The notes: generated by a model not told the origin, from the sequence alone. A DNA stretch of 56,772 nucleotides from Pararhodospirillum oryzae (GCF_007992075.1 NZ_BJZO01000013.1:1-56772), one strand, 5' to 3'. Positions 1 through 8,542 are shown, counted from the first letter of the stretch. A program made the numbers and translations.

Positions 1-23
1 GGGCGGGGGCAAGGAGGCGGCAG

Positions 24-60
24 CCCCCCCCCCCCGTTGGGTCATGCTCTGTCATGCTCT
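24..60. repeat. C-tract and 10-bp direct repeat
   Basis: A run of 12 C (24-35) is followed by two perfect adjacent copies of GTCATGCTCT (41-50 and 51-60). The second copy contains the stop codon of the minus-strand YgjV-like gene. No function is apparent. Confidence 0.6.
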
Positions 61-567
61 GCCATGATCCCCCAAGTGGCCCCTGATGTAATGTCGGTAA
101 TAACCGATTATGTTGCTGGTCAGAAAGAGTCCCTCAAGAACAACGGCCATTGGCGATTCGATCAGGATATTATAGTATATATATGAAGATGTTCCGATCA
201 TCATGAGTATTCTCATGGTTTTGTTGTTTTTTTGAAAATTTCCGATCATGAAAATCATCGTGCCCGCAAAAATAATTAAATCTATCGATGACTGGTAGGT
301 AAAAAATATCGATACAAAATTTAAAAATAAAAATAAAATCAAAAATTGCTTATTTGTTGTGTAATAGCATACGACAAAGCGACAAACTGTTAAGGCAACT
401 ATGGTTCCGGCCGCAATGTTTCCTAGAAGAAAATAATGAATACATATCAATGAGGCTGATATTATAAGGCAAAAATATGTCTTTTTCCTCTCTTTGTACT
501 GAAAGCTCATGAAATCAAATAAAATTGCTATTGAAACAAATATTTGTGATAATAAAAAAGATGACAT
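52..567 (-). CDS. YgjV-family inner membrane protein
   Basis: 171 residues, almost entirely hydrophobic, with about seven predicted membrane spans separated by short Lys/Arg/Asn-rich loops. Length and pattern resemble the YgjV (Imp-YgjV) family of small inner-membrane proteins of unknown function. I start at ATG 567 because a good Shine-Dalgarno (AGAGGT) lies just upstream; a longer open frame reaching 795 would run into the aldehyde dehydrogenase. The gene is strikingly AT-rich, using codons such as ATA, TTA and AAA, while almost everything else in the window is GC-rich, so I infer recent horizontal acquisition. It is last in a three-gene minus-strand cluster, 40 bp after the dehydrogenase. 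Family assignment is moderate; the molecular role is unknown. Confidence 0.7.
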   Translation of the reverse strand: MSSFLLSQIFVSIAILFDFMSFQYKERKKTYFCLIISASLICIHYFLLGNIAAGTIVALTVCRFVVCYYTTNKQFLILFLFLNFVSIFFTYQSSIDLIIFAGTMIFMIGNFQKNNKTMRILMMIGTSSYIYYNILIESPMAVVLEGLFLTSNIIGYYRHYIRGHLGDHGRA

Positions 568-607
568 AATGACCTCTGGGTTGTTTTCTTTCGATTGTTT
601 CTCGTTA

Positions 608-1894
608 TTAAAGACGGAGCGGGATCGTCGCTTCGCGCGCGGTTGCCTTGGGGCCCTGGTAGAGCTGGTCGCGGTCCCAGATCCAGCCAGACTTGCCGTA
701 CCCGCCGAACGCAGGAGATCCGACCGAGTCCGCGAATGAGTCGACGGACCCAATGCCGAATTTGCCATATGTGATTTCCGCGACCGGCTCGGCATAATCG
801 GTTCCCAGGAGCTGGTCGATCACACGCCGGGCCCCCACGCCTCCCGCCGAGACACGAAGGCCGAACCGGCTGTCGCGCGCAAGCGCGATCGCTTCCTCTT
901 CCGAATCAAAGACACAGATGGCGAAGACCGGAGCAAATGTTTCGTCGCGGAAGATCCGCATTGCGGGCGTCACGCCCGTGACCACCGTTGGATAAACATA
1001 GGCTCCTTCCACCCGGCCGCCCAAGAGGATCTCGGCGCCCTTCGCCACGGCGTCGGAGAGCTGAGTTTTCACCAGCGGCGGGATTTTGGGGCTCATCATG
1101 GGGCCGACGTCAACATCTTGCTCTCGTGGGTCGCCGACCCGCCGTTGCCCGGCCGCCGACACGAGCAGTTCGACAATCTCGTCGTGCACGCTGCGGTGGA
1201 TGAGCAGGTTTTCGGGGGCGGTGCAAGTCTGGCCGGAGTAGGCAAATTTGGCGCTTATCAGCGCCGCCGCCACTTCGCGAGGGTGCGCGCCGGGCAGGAT
1301 AATCGCCGGGTCTTTTCCCGGGCCCTCGAACACGATGCGTTTTTGCTTGCCCCGAGGCAGGCGGGCCAGCAGCTCGTCGCCCAGGGCCTCGCCCCCCCAG
1401 GCCATGAAGAAGGGAACGTCGTCGGAGTCCAGGGCACGGGTGACGAAATCCGGGCCGCTCAGAGAGCGTTCCATGTGAACCCGTTCGGGAAGAACCTCGT
1501 TGAAGATGCGTTGTATCAACGCGCTGACCAGGCGCGCCCGGCGGGTCATCCGGGCGCGCACCGGGTTGCCACTGAGGGCGGCGCGGGCGATCTCGACGAT
1601 TGCGTACACGGTGGTGTTCGCGGGGAGCATCATCCAGGCTTCCTTGCCCGCCGGAGCAATCGGGGCGCGTGCGCGCGTGTGCCCGATGACTTCGTTCGCC
1701 AGGTGCGCGTCGAGATGATGGATCGTCGCGCTTACTTCATGCGCGGCGTCCGCAGGCAACAGATCCAGATCCTCAACAATCGCCGCGATCATCCGGGCGC
1801 CATGCTCCTGCAAATGACGGGCAAGATCCGACGCGATGGATCGCAAGGCAGACGCCGAAGGAAGAGGGGGGTATTCGTTGAAGGAAGACATCAT
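608..1894 (-). CDS. aldehyde dehydrogenase family protein (short)
   Basis: About 428 residues, shorter than the usual 480-500 of NAD(P)-dependent aldehyde dehydrogenases. The catalytic Cys lies in the motif SGQTCTAPENLL and the general-base Glu in FEGPGKDP, the counterpart of the usual ELGGKNP. The C-terminal half keeps typical ALDH features (DVGPMMSP, FRDETFAPVF, PAFGGYGKSGW). The N-terminal part is reduced and divergent, so cofactor or substrate use may differ. Its start overlaps the stop of the upstream radical SAM gene (TGATG), implying translational coupling; a GTG (1897) or a second ATG (1891) could serve instead. Context suggests it oxidises or reduces an aldehyde or acyl intermediate made by the radical SAM enzyme, which is inference. 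The family is secure; the substrate is unknown. Confidence 0.85.
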   Translation of the reverse strand: MMSSFNEYPPLPSASALRSIASDLARHLQEHGARMIAAIVEDLDLLPADAAHEVSATIHHLDAHLANEVIGHTRARAPIAPAGKEAWMMLPANTTVYAIVEIARAALSGNPVRARMTRRARLVSALIQRIFNEVLPERVHMERSLSGPDFVTRALDSDDVPFFMAWGGEALGDELLARLPRGKQKRIVFEGPGKDPAIILPGAHPREVAAALISAKFAYSGQTCTAPENLLIHRSVHDEIVELLVSAAGQRRVGDPREQDVDVGPMMSPKIPPLVKTQLSDAVAKGAEILLGGRVEGAYVYPTVVTGVTPAMRIFRDETFAPVFAICVFDSEEEAIALARDSRFGLRVSAGGVGARRVIDQLLGTDYAEPVAEITYGKFGIGSVDSFADSVGSPAFGGYGKSGWIWDRDQLYQGPKATAREATIPLRL

Positions 1895-2862
1895 CACCCC
1901 GCCAGGGACATGTTCATGGAAATCGCTTGCTTGAGTGATTCTTTTGTATGGCCGGGGTGGGCCTTGTATGTTGTGTTGTTGGTCGCGCGACCTTCCGAGG
2001 TGAGCCCAAGATAAACGGGAATGCCACGGGCACGCTTTTCCTTGGCCACCTCGACGACATCCGACAAAAGGGGAGGGGAGTAGGCGTCGCCCGCCGCCAT
2101 GGCCTCGTCGTGCCAGGGGGTGCCCGTCGCCGCGTACATCGGGTTGAGCCGGATGGTCAGATTGACCCCGTTGCGCTTACAGGCGGCGGCGAGAAAGTCT
2201 ATGGTGGTGGATGCCTCGATTCTCGCGGCCGAATCCGTCATCAGCGGAGACGGTTTGTAAAGAACATAGGCAATCAGATCCGTCTTGCTGCGCCCCAGGA
2301 CCTCAATTCCTGATTCAAAAATAGAAACATCCTGGCGCCGACCGAGAATGTTGGATCGTATTTCGGGATCCAGGGTCTCGAATCCGGCGAGAATAGCGAT
2401 TTTTCGGCGCGTTTTACTTTTTATGTTATTCAGGATTTCGTCGTTGACGAACTCCATGCGCGTTTCCAGGACGATTTTTTTGAGCCCAAGAATTTCTTCT
2501 GAATATGTAATGATTTTCTCAAGGGCTTCGCGTGGAAATGTATCAAAATCAAGAACAGATCCTTCATTCGCAATCGTAATGCGGTTTAAGACGCCAAGGG
2601 CGTGCCGTGCCTCGTTTATGACATATAAAAATTGAGAAAGAACTTTGTCTTCATCGATCCATGTCAGGCTCGATTGCGCGGGCAAAGCGCAAAACCGGCA
2701 TTGGTAACGGCACCGCTTTGTGTTAAAAAGAATGGCCAAATCTACTTCGTTGAGAAATTGTCTCACAAGAAAGAAAAGAGGGTGGGCATCGTCAATTGGA
2801 GTCACGCCCATGGATTTTGGTGGTCCGAACGTTCTGTATAGGGTCCGTATTTCATCTCTCAT
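1894..2862 (-). CDS. radical SAM enzyme of unknown specificity
   Basis: 322 residues from ATG 2862, chosen because AGGAGA sits eight bases upstream; an open frame continues to a TTG at 2967 but has no ribosome site. The [4Fe-4S] cluster motif CX3CX2C is present as CRYQCRFC (Cys51, 55, 58). Further on are strands typical of the radical SAM barrel, including IANEGSVLDFD and KKIVLETRMEFV, resembling the Elp3/MiaB-like set. It should cleave S-adenosylmethionine to a 5'-deoxyadenosyl radical in the cytoplasm. No accessory Cys-rich SPASM domain is visible. The sequence is AT-richer than the core genes. It heads a tightly coupled pair with the aldehyde dehydrogenase, followed by YgjV, suggesting a small acquired pathway whose product I cannot name. 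Confidence 0.82.
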   Translation of the reverse strand: MRDEIRTLYRTFGPPKSMGVTPIDDAHPLFFLVRQFLNEVDLAILFNTKRCRYQCRFCALPAQSSLTWIDEDKVLSQFLYVINEARHALGVLNRITIANEGSVLDFDTFPREALEKIITYSEEILGLKKIVLETRMEFVNDEILNNIKSKTRRKIAILAGFETLDPEIRSNILGRRQDVSIFESGIEVLGRSKTDLIAYVLYKPSPLMTDSAARIEASTTIDFLAAACKRNGVNLTIRLNPMYAATGTPWHDEAMAAGDAYSPPLLSDVVEVAKEKRARGIPVYLGLTSEGRATNNTTYKAHPGHTKESLKQAISMNMSLAG

Positions 2863-3113
2863 CGTCCGGGTCTCCTGCTTTGTTCGCGCGCGAAAATCCT
2901 CTGGGGTTCTTTTCTCGTAAAAAAGGATTGTGGCGATAATTCTAGCGTTTAAGGTGTCGTGTTTCAATTAAAAAGTCATTGAGTCAGATAACAAACTTAA
3001 AAAGATAAAAATCGTGCCATCCGGAATCCGTCTCCGGCTCGCGTCATCCCATCCTTGTCGATCCCTGCCTGGGCTGCTAATGTAGACGCAGCAAAAACAA
3101 AGGCGGTTTCTCC

Positions 3114-3590
3114 ATGTCCTCTTCCCTTGCCGATCCCTCGCCCGTCGATGGCGCGAGGGCCGCGTTTTCCAGCCGGTGCGTGGGGCGCTACCTGGGCGAG
3201 GCGAGCGCGCGCATGATGGAAACGCTGGACCGGCAGGCGCGTGGCCTGGGAATCAGTGCCGCCCAGTGGCGGGTGCTGATCCGCATCGCGTTGGACCTCG
3301 ACAGCACCGCCGCCGACCTGTGCCGCAGCCTGAACTACGACAGCGGCTCAATGACCCGCATGCTCGATCGCCTGGAAAGCCTGGGCCTGATCGAGCGCGA
3401 GCGCTCGGCGGAGGATCGCCGGGTCGTGCGCTTGCGCCTGAGCGGGGAGGGCGAGGCCCTGCGCCCCGCCTTGCAACAGGTGGGCGAGGTGGTGCTGGAT
3501 CATTTCCTGCGCGACTTCACCCCCGCCGAGGTGGCGCTTCTCACCGAATTCCTGAAGCGCCTGGCCTCGGTGCCGCCACTGCCCGACTGA
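3114..3590 (+). CDS. MarR-family transcriptional regulator
   Basis: 158 residues with the full MarR winged helix: recognition-helix region CRSLNYDSGSMTRMLDRLE and wing RERSAEDRRVVRLRLSGEG, flanked by dimerisation helices at both ends. MarR proteins are dimeric repressors released by small phenolic or drug-like ligands. It lies 172 bp upstream of the emrA/emrB-like pair on the same strand, the usual arrangement for a regulator of its own efflux operon. An inverted repeat in the spacer (3646-3666) is a candidate operator. The start ATG follows an AAAGGCGG-like site. Confident family call; ligand unknown. Confidence 0.92.
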   Translation: MSSSLADPSPVDGARAAFSSRCVGRYLGEASARMMETLDRQARGLGISAAQWRVLIRIALDLDSTAADLCRSLNYDSGSMTRMLDRLESLGLIERERSAEDRRVVRLRLSGEGEALRPALQQVGEVVLDHFLRDFTPAEVALLTEFLKRLASVPPLPD

Positions 3591-3645
3591 AGACCGCCCC
3601 GGGGGCGCCCGGTCCACGGAGGCGTTTCGCGTCGCGAGGTTTTGG

Positions 3646-3666
3646 CTTGGCCGGAAGGCTGCCAAG
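3646..3666. promoter_or_regulatory. inverted repeat, candidate MarR operator
   Basis: CTTGGC (3646-3651) and GCCAAG (3661-3666) form a perfect 6-bp inverted repeat with a 9-base spacer, lying between the marR-like gene and the efflux genes. Size and placement fit a MarR dimer site, but a weak hairpin after marR is equally possible. Confidence 0.35.
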
Positions 3667-3762
3667 GCTGTCACAGCAAGGGCAGGTTTATGGGATCCAT
3701 TCTCCCGCCGCTTCGGGTTTGTCCGGCCCGGGCGGGGGCCTGCGAAATGGGATTTGTTCGTC

Positions 3763-5043
3763 ATGGCTTCCCCTCCTTCCCCTCCGTCCGCCCCTGGTTC
3801 CGGTCCCGGCCCTGGTCCTGGTCCTGGCCCTGGTCCCGGCCCTGGTCCTGGTCCTGGCGGCGCGCCCGGCCCCGGCCCCACGCCCGAGCAGCGCAAGCGG
3901 CGGCGGGTGGTGGGGCTGGTGGTGGCAACCGTGCTGATCGCGGCGGCGGGCGCGGGCTACGGGGCCTATTGGCATTGGATCGGGCGGTTCGTGGTTTCGA
4001 CCGAGGACGCCTACGTGGCCGGCACCCGGATCCAGGTCACGCCCCAGGTTTCGGGCACGATCATCGCGGTGCATGCCGACGACACGGACCGGGTGGCGGC
4101 CGGCGATACCCTGGTGATGCTCGACGACACCGACGCGCGGGTGGCCCTGGACCAGGCCCAGGCCACCCTGGCGCAAACGGTGCGCGAGGTGCGGGCCCTG
4201 TTTGCCCGGCCCCGGGTGCTGGAAGCCACGGTGGCCGAACGCGAGGCGGTGCTGAAACGGGCGCTTGATGACCTCGACAGCCGCGACTACCTGGCGCGAA
4301 CCGGGGCGGGATCGAAGGAAACCCGGCGTCATGCCGAAAACGACGTGGCGCAGGCCCGGGCCAGCCTCGCCATGGCAAAGGAGGAGGTGGCGGCGGCCCG
4401 GGTGCTGATCGACGCCACCACCGTGGCCGACCATCCACGCGTGCGCCTGGCCGCCGAACGCCTGCGGGCCGCCTATCTCGACTGGCGCCGCACCCGGGTG
4501 CCGGCCCCGGCCGGGGGACAGGTCGCCTTGCGCGCGGCCCAGGTGGGCCAGCGGGTCCAGCCGGGCACGGCGCTGATGACCCTGGTTCCCCTGCATGACC
4601 TGTGGGTGGACGCGAACTTCAAGGAAGCCCAATTGCCCCGGGTCCGTCTGGGCCAGCCCGTGACCCTGAGCGCCGACCTGTACGGGGGATCGGTGGTCTA
4701 TCACGGCACCGTGGTGGGGCTGTCGGCGGGCACCGGATCGGCGTTTTCCCTGCTGCCGGCCCAGAACGCGACCGGCAACTGGATCAAGGTGGTGCAGCGC
4801 GTGCCGGTGCGCGTGGCCCTGGACCCCGACGAACTGGCGGCGCACCCCTTGCGCATCGGGCTTTCCATGCGGGTGGCGGTGGATCTGCGCGACCAGACCG
4901 GCGATACCCTGGCCCCCGTGCGCCCCGACACGCCGGTGGCCGAAACCTCGGTCTACGAGGCCCTGGACCACGATGCCCAGGACCTGATCGACCAGGTGAT
5001 CGCCCGGAACCTGGGCGAGTCCGCGCCTTCGGGCCTGCGCTAG
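3763..5043 (+). CDS. EmrA/HlyD-type membrane fusion protein
   Basis: 426 residues from ATG 3763. Order: a proline/glycine-rich cytoplasmic tail (about residues 9-38, mostly alternating Gly-Pro), a basic stretch RKRRRVV, one membrane span (VGLVVATVLIAAAGAGYGAY), then the lipoyl/barrel-sandwich halves around a coiled-coil hairpin (TEDAYVAGTRIQVTPQVSG, later VPAPAGGQVALRAAQVGQRV). This is the EmrA/HlyD adaptor family, which links an inner-membrane transporter to an outer-membrane channel. The partner emrB-like gene starts 15 bp downstream. No TolC-type gene is present in the window. The Gly-Pro tail is coded by a 6-bp tandem repeat and is unusual for the family. Substrates are unknown, but MarR control suggests hydrophobic drugs or phenolics. 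Confidence 0.9.
   Translation: MASPPSPPSAPGSGPGPGPGPGPGPGPGPGPGGAPGPGPTPEQRKRRRVVGLVVATVLIAAAGAGYGAYWHWIGRFVVSTEDAYVAGTRIQVTPQVSGTIIAVHADDTDRVAAGDTLVMLDDTDARVALDQAQATLAQTVREVRALFARPRVLEATVAEREAVLKRALDDLDSRDYLARTGAGSKETRRHAENDVAQARASLAMAKEEVAAARVLIDATTVADHPRVRLAAERLRAAYLDWRRTRVPAPAGGQVALRAAQVGQRVQPGTALMTLVPLHDLWVDANFKEAQLPRVRLGQPVTLSADLYGGSVVYHGTVVGLSAGTGSAFSLLPAQNATGNWIKVVQRVPVRVALDPDELAAHPLRIGLSMRVAVDLRDQTGDTLAPVRPDTPVAETSVYEALDHDAQDLIDQVIARNLGESAPSGLR
3797..3860 (+). repeat. 6-bp tandem repeat coding (Gly-Pro)n
   Basis: About ten variants of GGTCCT / GGCCCT / GGTCCC in tandem inside the emrA-like gene, coding an alternating Gly-Pro run. The unit is a multiple of three, so copy-number change would alter tail length but not the frame. 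Confidence 0.85.
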
Positions 5044-5058
5044 GGGAGGGCTGATCGC

Positions 5059-6594
5059 ATGGCTCCTCCCCCCGGTGGTCCGCCCTTGCACCCGCCCTTG
5101 TCTGGCACTCCCCTGGTGCTGGCGACGGTCGCCCTGTCGCTCGCCACGTTCATGAACGTGCTCGATACCACCATCGCCAACGTGTCGTTGACCCCCATCG
5201 CCGGCGATCTGGGGGTGAGCCCCAGCCAGGGGACCTGGGTCATCACCTCGTTCGCGGTGTCGAACGCGGTTTCCGTGCCGCTGACCGGCTGGCTGACCCA
5301 GCGCCTGGGGGCCTTGCGCCTGTTCTTGATTTCCACCTCGTTGTTTACCGTGGCCTCGCTGCTGTGCGGGCTGTCGCGCAGCCTGGAAATGCTGCTGGTG
5401 TTTCGCATCATGCAGGGCCTGGTGTCGGGGCCGATGATCCCGCTGTGCCAGACCTTGCTGTTGCAGGCTTACCCCCGCGAGAAGGCCGGCATGGCCCTGG
5501 CCTTCTGGGCGATGACCACCACGATTGCCCCGGTCATGGGCCCGATCCTGGGCGGCTGGCTGACCGATAACTGGTCGTGGCCGTGGATTTTCTACATCAA
5601 CATCCCCGTGGGGCTGGCCTCGGTGTGGCTGACCGCCGTGGTCTTGCGCGGGCGCGAAACGCCCACCCGCCTCGCCTCCATCGATTACGTGGGGCTGGTC
5701 TTGCTGGTGGTGTGGGTGGGGGCCACCCAGATCATGCTCGATCGCGGCAAGGAACTGGACTGGTTCAATTCCGGGGAAATCATCGTCCTGGCCCTGGTCG
5801 CCGGGATCGGCTTCGTCTTTTTCCTGATCTGGGAACTGACCGAGGCGCACCCGGTGGTCGATCTGTCGCTGTTCAGGCTGCGGAACTTCACCGCCGGCAG
5901 TCTGGCGCTCAGCCTGGGCTATGCCACCTTTTTCGGGATCCTGGTTCTGATCCCCATGTGGCTGCAACGCTTCCAGGGCTACACCGCCACCTGGGCCGGG
6001 CTGGTGACCGCGCCGATCGGCCTGCTGGCCCTCGTGCTCTCGCCCCTGATCGGGCGGTTGCTGGGCCGGGTGGATCCGCGCTGGTTCGCCACCTTGTCGT
6101 TTTGCGTGTTCGTGGTGTGCATGCTGTGGCGGGCCACCTTCTCGCCCGACGTGGACGCCGGCACCATTGCCGCCACCCATCTCTTGCAAGGCGTGGCCAT
6201 GGCGGCGTTTTTCCTGCCCCTGACCGCGATCATCCTGTCGGGGCTGGAGCCGCAGCGCATTCCGGCCGCGTCGGGCCTGTTCAACTTCATGCGCCTGATG
6301 GCCGGGGCGTTCGCGGCCTCGATCTGGACCACGATGTGGGAAAACGGCGCCATCCGTCACCACGCGGTGCTGACCGAGGCTCTGACCCCGGCCTCGGCGG
6401 CGACCACGCAGGCGGTGCACGGCGCCCAGGCGCTGGGCCTTTCCCCGACCCAGGCCTACGCCCAGATCAACCAGACCGTGACCACCCAGGCCTACATGCT
6501 CTCGATCCTCGACATGTTCACCCTGGCGGCGGCGCTGTTCGCGGCCCTGATCGCCCTGGTCTGGCTGGCCCGTCCTTCCCGCCCGGGCAAATAA
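5059..6594 (+). CDS. DHA2-family MFS drug exporter (EmrB-like)
   Basis: 511 residues, about 14 hydrophobic spans, the size of the DHA2 (14-TM) major facilitator family. Motifs: LDTTIANVSLTPIAGDLG near the N-terminus, typical of EmrB/QacA proteins (motif D1), then WVITSFAVSNAVSVPLTGWL and, in TM5, the antiporter motif region APVMGPILGGWL. Works as a proton-driven exporter of hydrophobic compounds, together with the EmrA-like adaptor 15 bp upstream. Start ATG 5059 follows AGGGGAGGG. A GC-rich hairpin follows the stop (6598-6615). Confident family call; substrate unknown. Confidence 0.93.
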   Translation: MAPPPGGPPLHPPLSGTPLVLATVALSLATFMNVLDTTIANVSLTPIAGDLGVSPSQGTWVITSFAVSNAVSVPLTGWLTQRLGALRLFLISTSLFTVASLLCGLSRSLEMLLVFRIMQGLVSGPMIPLCQTLLLQAYPREKAGMALAFWAMTTTIAPVMGPILGGWLTDNWSWPWIFYINIPVGLASVWLTAVVLRGRETPTRLASIDYVGLVLLVVWVGATQIMLDRGKELDWFNSGEIIVLALVAGIGFVFFLIWELTEAHPVVDLSLFRLRNFTAGSLALSLGYATFFGILVLIPMWLQRFQGYTATWAGLVTAPIGLLALVLSPLIGRLLGRVDPRWFATLSFCVFVVCMLWRATFSPDVDAGTIAATHLLQGVAMAAFFLPLTAIILSGLEPQRIPAASGLFNFMRLMAGAFAASIWTTMWENGAIRHHAVLTEALTPASAATTQAVHGAQALGLSPTQAYAQINQTVTTQAYMLSILDMFTLAAALFAALIALVWLARPSRPGK

Positions 6595-6597
6595 CCG

Positions 6598-6615
6598 GGC
6601 CCCTTCCGTGGGGCC
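6598..6615 (+). terminator. hairpin after emrB-like gene
   Basis: GGCCCC (6598-6603) and GGGGCC (6610-6615) around the loop TTCCGT, three bases past the TAA stop. There is no U-tract, so this is a weak or Rho-assisted end at best. Confidence 0.35.
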
Positions 6616-6701
6616 GGAGTGGCGCATGTCCAAGAAGCGTTCAACCGGGAATGCTTGCATCGCGCAAGAAAATCGATTCTTGTGGAGGTTCCACCGCTGC
6701 G

Positions 6702-6745
6702 GCATTTTGCGCAAAAGGGCGTGCACTTTTGCGATTTAAAAATGC
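6702..6745 (+). ncRNA. nested hairpin, possible AvcI-like RNA
   Basis: Two nested perfect inverted repeats: outer GCATTTT (6702-6708) with AAAATGC (6739-6745), inner CGCAAAAG (6710-6717) with CTTTTGCG (6726-6733), loop GGCGTGCA. The element lies in a 226-bp non-coding gap that is AT-rich here, and ends 75 bp before the deaminase start, followed by an A-rich run. In the Vibrio AvcID system the deaminase is held inactive by an RNA, AvcI, encoded just upstream. Position and structure make this a candidate equivalent; that it is transcribed or inhibitory is inference. It could also be a palindromic operator or attenuator. Confidence 0.4.
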
Positions 6746-6820
6746 AAAAAAAGAAACAGCGGGGCGCGTCGCCTCGTTCTGATCCCCGGCGGCGCGCCGT
6801 GGCCGGCAGGAGGATCCACG

Positions 6821-8518
6821 ATGGCCGCAAGCAAAGCCCTGGCCATGCCCCGCACCTTTGGCGCGCCCGCGCCCCTTTCCCCGGGCTATCAGGAAATCGT
6901 GATCGGGCTGGTGTACTACGCCGGGGCGACCGGATCGACGTTTTGCGACGACGTGCGCACGCTGCTGGCGGACCACGGCTATCCGGCCTCGGACGTGATC
7001 AAGGTCAGCGCCCTGATCGCCGAACGCGCCCCCGAGGGCACGGTGCCGCCGCTCAAGACGGAAGGGCGGGCCCGGGGCCGGCACCGGCTCAAGCGGGTGT
7101 TCGCCTTGCAAGATCAGGGCGACGCCCTGCGCCAGGGGAACCCGGCCGTGCTGGCGGCGCTGGCGATCGAACGGATCCGGCTGTTGCGCGGCGGCCCCCC
7201 GACCCCGGACGGGCGGCGCGCCTTCATCATTGATTCCCTCAAGCACCGCGACGAAGTGGAACTGCTGCGCCTGGTGTATGGCAGCAATTTCCGCCTGATC
7301 GCCATTCATTGCAGCCGCGTTCACCGCAAGGAACGGCTGCTGCGCGAAAAATTTCGCTCGGCCAAGAGGGAGGATGTCGAACGCTTCCTGGACCGCGACG
7401 AGCAGGACCGCACCCGCGACTGGGGCCAGGAGGTCAACAAGGTTTTCTATCAGGCGGATTATTTCATCGACAACAACCACCCCCAGGAAGGGGTGAAATA
7501 CCTGCCCGACCTGAAGCGCTTCATGCACCTGTGCGTGGGGGGCGCCATGGCTCGCCCGACGGTCGAGGAAACCGGCATGTACCATGCCCAGGCCTCGGCG
7601 CTGCGCTCGGCGTGTTTGTCGCGGCAGGTGGGGGCGGCGATCCTGAGCCCCGAGGGCCGCTTGCTGGCCCTGGGCACCAACGATGTCCCCAAAAGCGGCG
7701 GCGGCCTGTACCACGACGGCGATTCCCCCGACCATCGCTGTTTCCGCTGGGCCGAGTGGTGCGCCTGCCCCGACGATCCCCGTTGGACAACCCTGTACGA
7801 CGAGTCGCCGGTGGGCACGCCCCACTGCCACAATTCCCGGCGCAAGCACGAGCTGCGCCGGACCATCGGCGACTGGCTGGCCGACCGCCTGGCCCCGGTG
7901 CTGGGCGAGCGCGTGGCGCGGGAGATCGGTTCCGGCGGGGGGGGATTATTTGTCAGCAAGGAAAAAGCCCGGATCGAGGCCCTGGTGCGCGAAATCCTGC
8001 ACGATCCAGCCTTGTTGCGCGACATGCCGGGGATCCAGGATCTGATCGAATACTCGCGCTCCATCCATGCCGAGATGGACGCGTTGATGAGCGCGCTGCG
8101 CTCGGGACTGTCCACGGTGGGGGCCACGTTGTATTGCACCACCTACCCCTGCCATCATTGCGCCCGCCATATCGTCGCGGCCGGGATCGGCACGGTGTAT
8201 TACATGGAGCCGTTCATCAAGAGTCTGGCCCTTGAACTTCATCACGATGCCCTGGTTCATGACGCAGAGGAGGTTCCCGGCAAGGTCTCGATCCTTCCTT
8301 TTACCGGGGTGGGACCGCGTTTGTATGGGGAACTGTTCTTGAAGGAAGGCGAGTGGAAAACCGAAACCGGCCGCTTCCAGCCGCCCCGGGGCGCGGGCTT
8401 GCGCCGGACCATTCAGCTCGATAGTCTCGACGCCGTGGAGCAGCGCGCGGCCCGTCTGGCCCGCCCGGCCTCCGGGGGCGCCGTGCAACGGATCCCGGGC
8501 CGCAAGCCTTCCGCCTGA
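6821..8518 (+). CDS. AvcD-like anti-phage dCTP/dCMP deaminase
   Basis: 565 residues. The N-terminal half (about 20-240) looks like a divergent P-loop nucleotide-kinase fold: GLVYYAGATGSTF in place of a Walker A (its Lys is missing) and AFIIDSLKHRDEVELLRLVY. The C-terminal half is a zinc cytidine/deoxycytidylate deaminase domain with HAE (His416, Glu418) and PCHHC (Cys444, Cys447). This two-part layout is that of the AvcD family, about 530 residues in Vibrio, which defends against phage by deaminating dCTP/dCMP and draining the dC pool. Additional Cys/His residues (CFRWAEWCACPDD) may form a second metal site. The start follows GGAGGA. A structured element precedes it and a 196-codon gene follows after 24 bp. 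High confidence in domains; defence role follows from the family. Confidence 0.86.
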   Translation: MAASKALAMPRTFGAPAPLSPGYQEIVIGLVYYAGATGSTFCDDVRTLLADHGYPASDVIKVSALIAERAPEGTVPPLKTEGRARGRHRLKRVFALQDQGDALRQGNPAVLAALAIERIRLLRGGPPTPDGRRAFIIDSLKHRDEVELLRLVYGSNFRLIAIHCSRVHRKERLLREKFRSAKREDVERFLDRDEQDRTRDWGQEVNKVFYQADYFIDNNHPQEGVKYLPDLKRFMHLCVGGAMARPTVEETGMYHAQASALRSACLSRQVGAAILSPEGRLLALGTNDVPKSGGGLYHDGDSPDHRCFRWAEWCACPDDPRWTTLYDESPVGTPHCHNSRRKHELRRTIGDWLADRLAPVLGERVAREIGSGGGGLFVSKEKARIEALVREILHDPALLRDMPGIQDLIEYSRSIHAEMDALMSALRSGLSTVGATLYCTTYPCHHCARHIVAAGIGTVYYMEPFIKSLALELHHDALVHDAEEVPGKVSILPFTGVGPRLYGELFLKEGEWKTETGRFQPPRGAGLRRTIQLDSLDAVEQRAARLARPASGGAVQRIPGRKPSA

Positions 8519-8542
8519 CGTTCTTGCCCGGGACATCGTGTC

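Noticed and set aside
3688-6726. 1012-codon minus-strand open frame opposite the efflux genes
   Set aside because: Composition is Gly/Arg/His/Gln-rich with no domains; it is the mirror of the emrA/emrB coding strand in GC-rich DNA.
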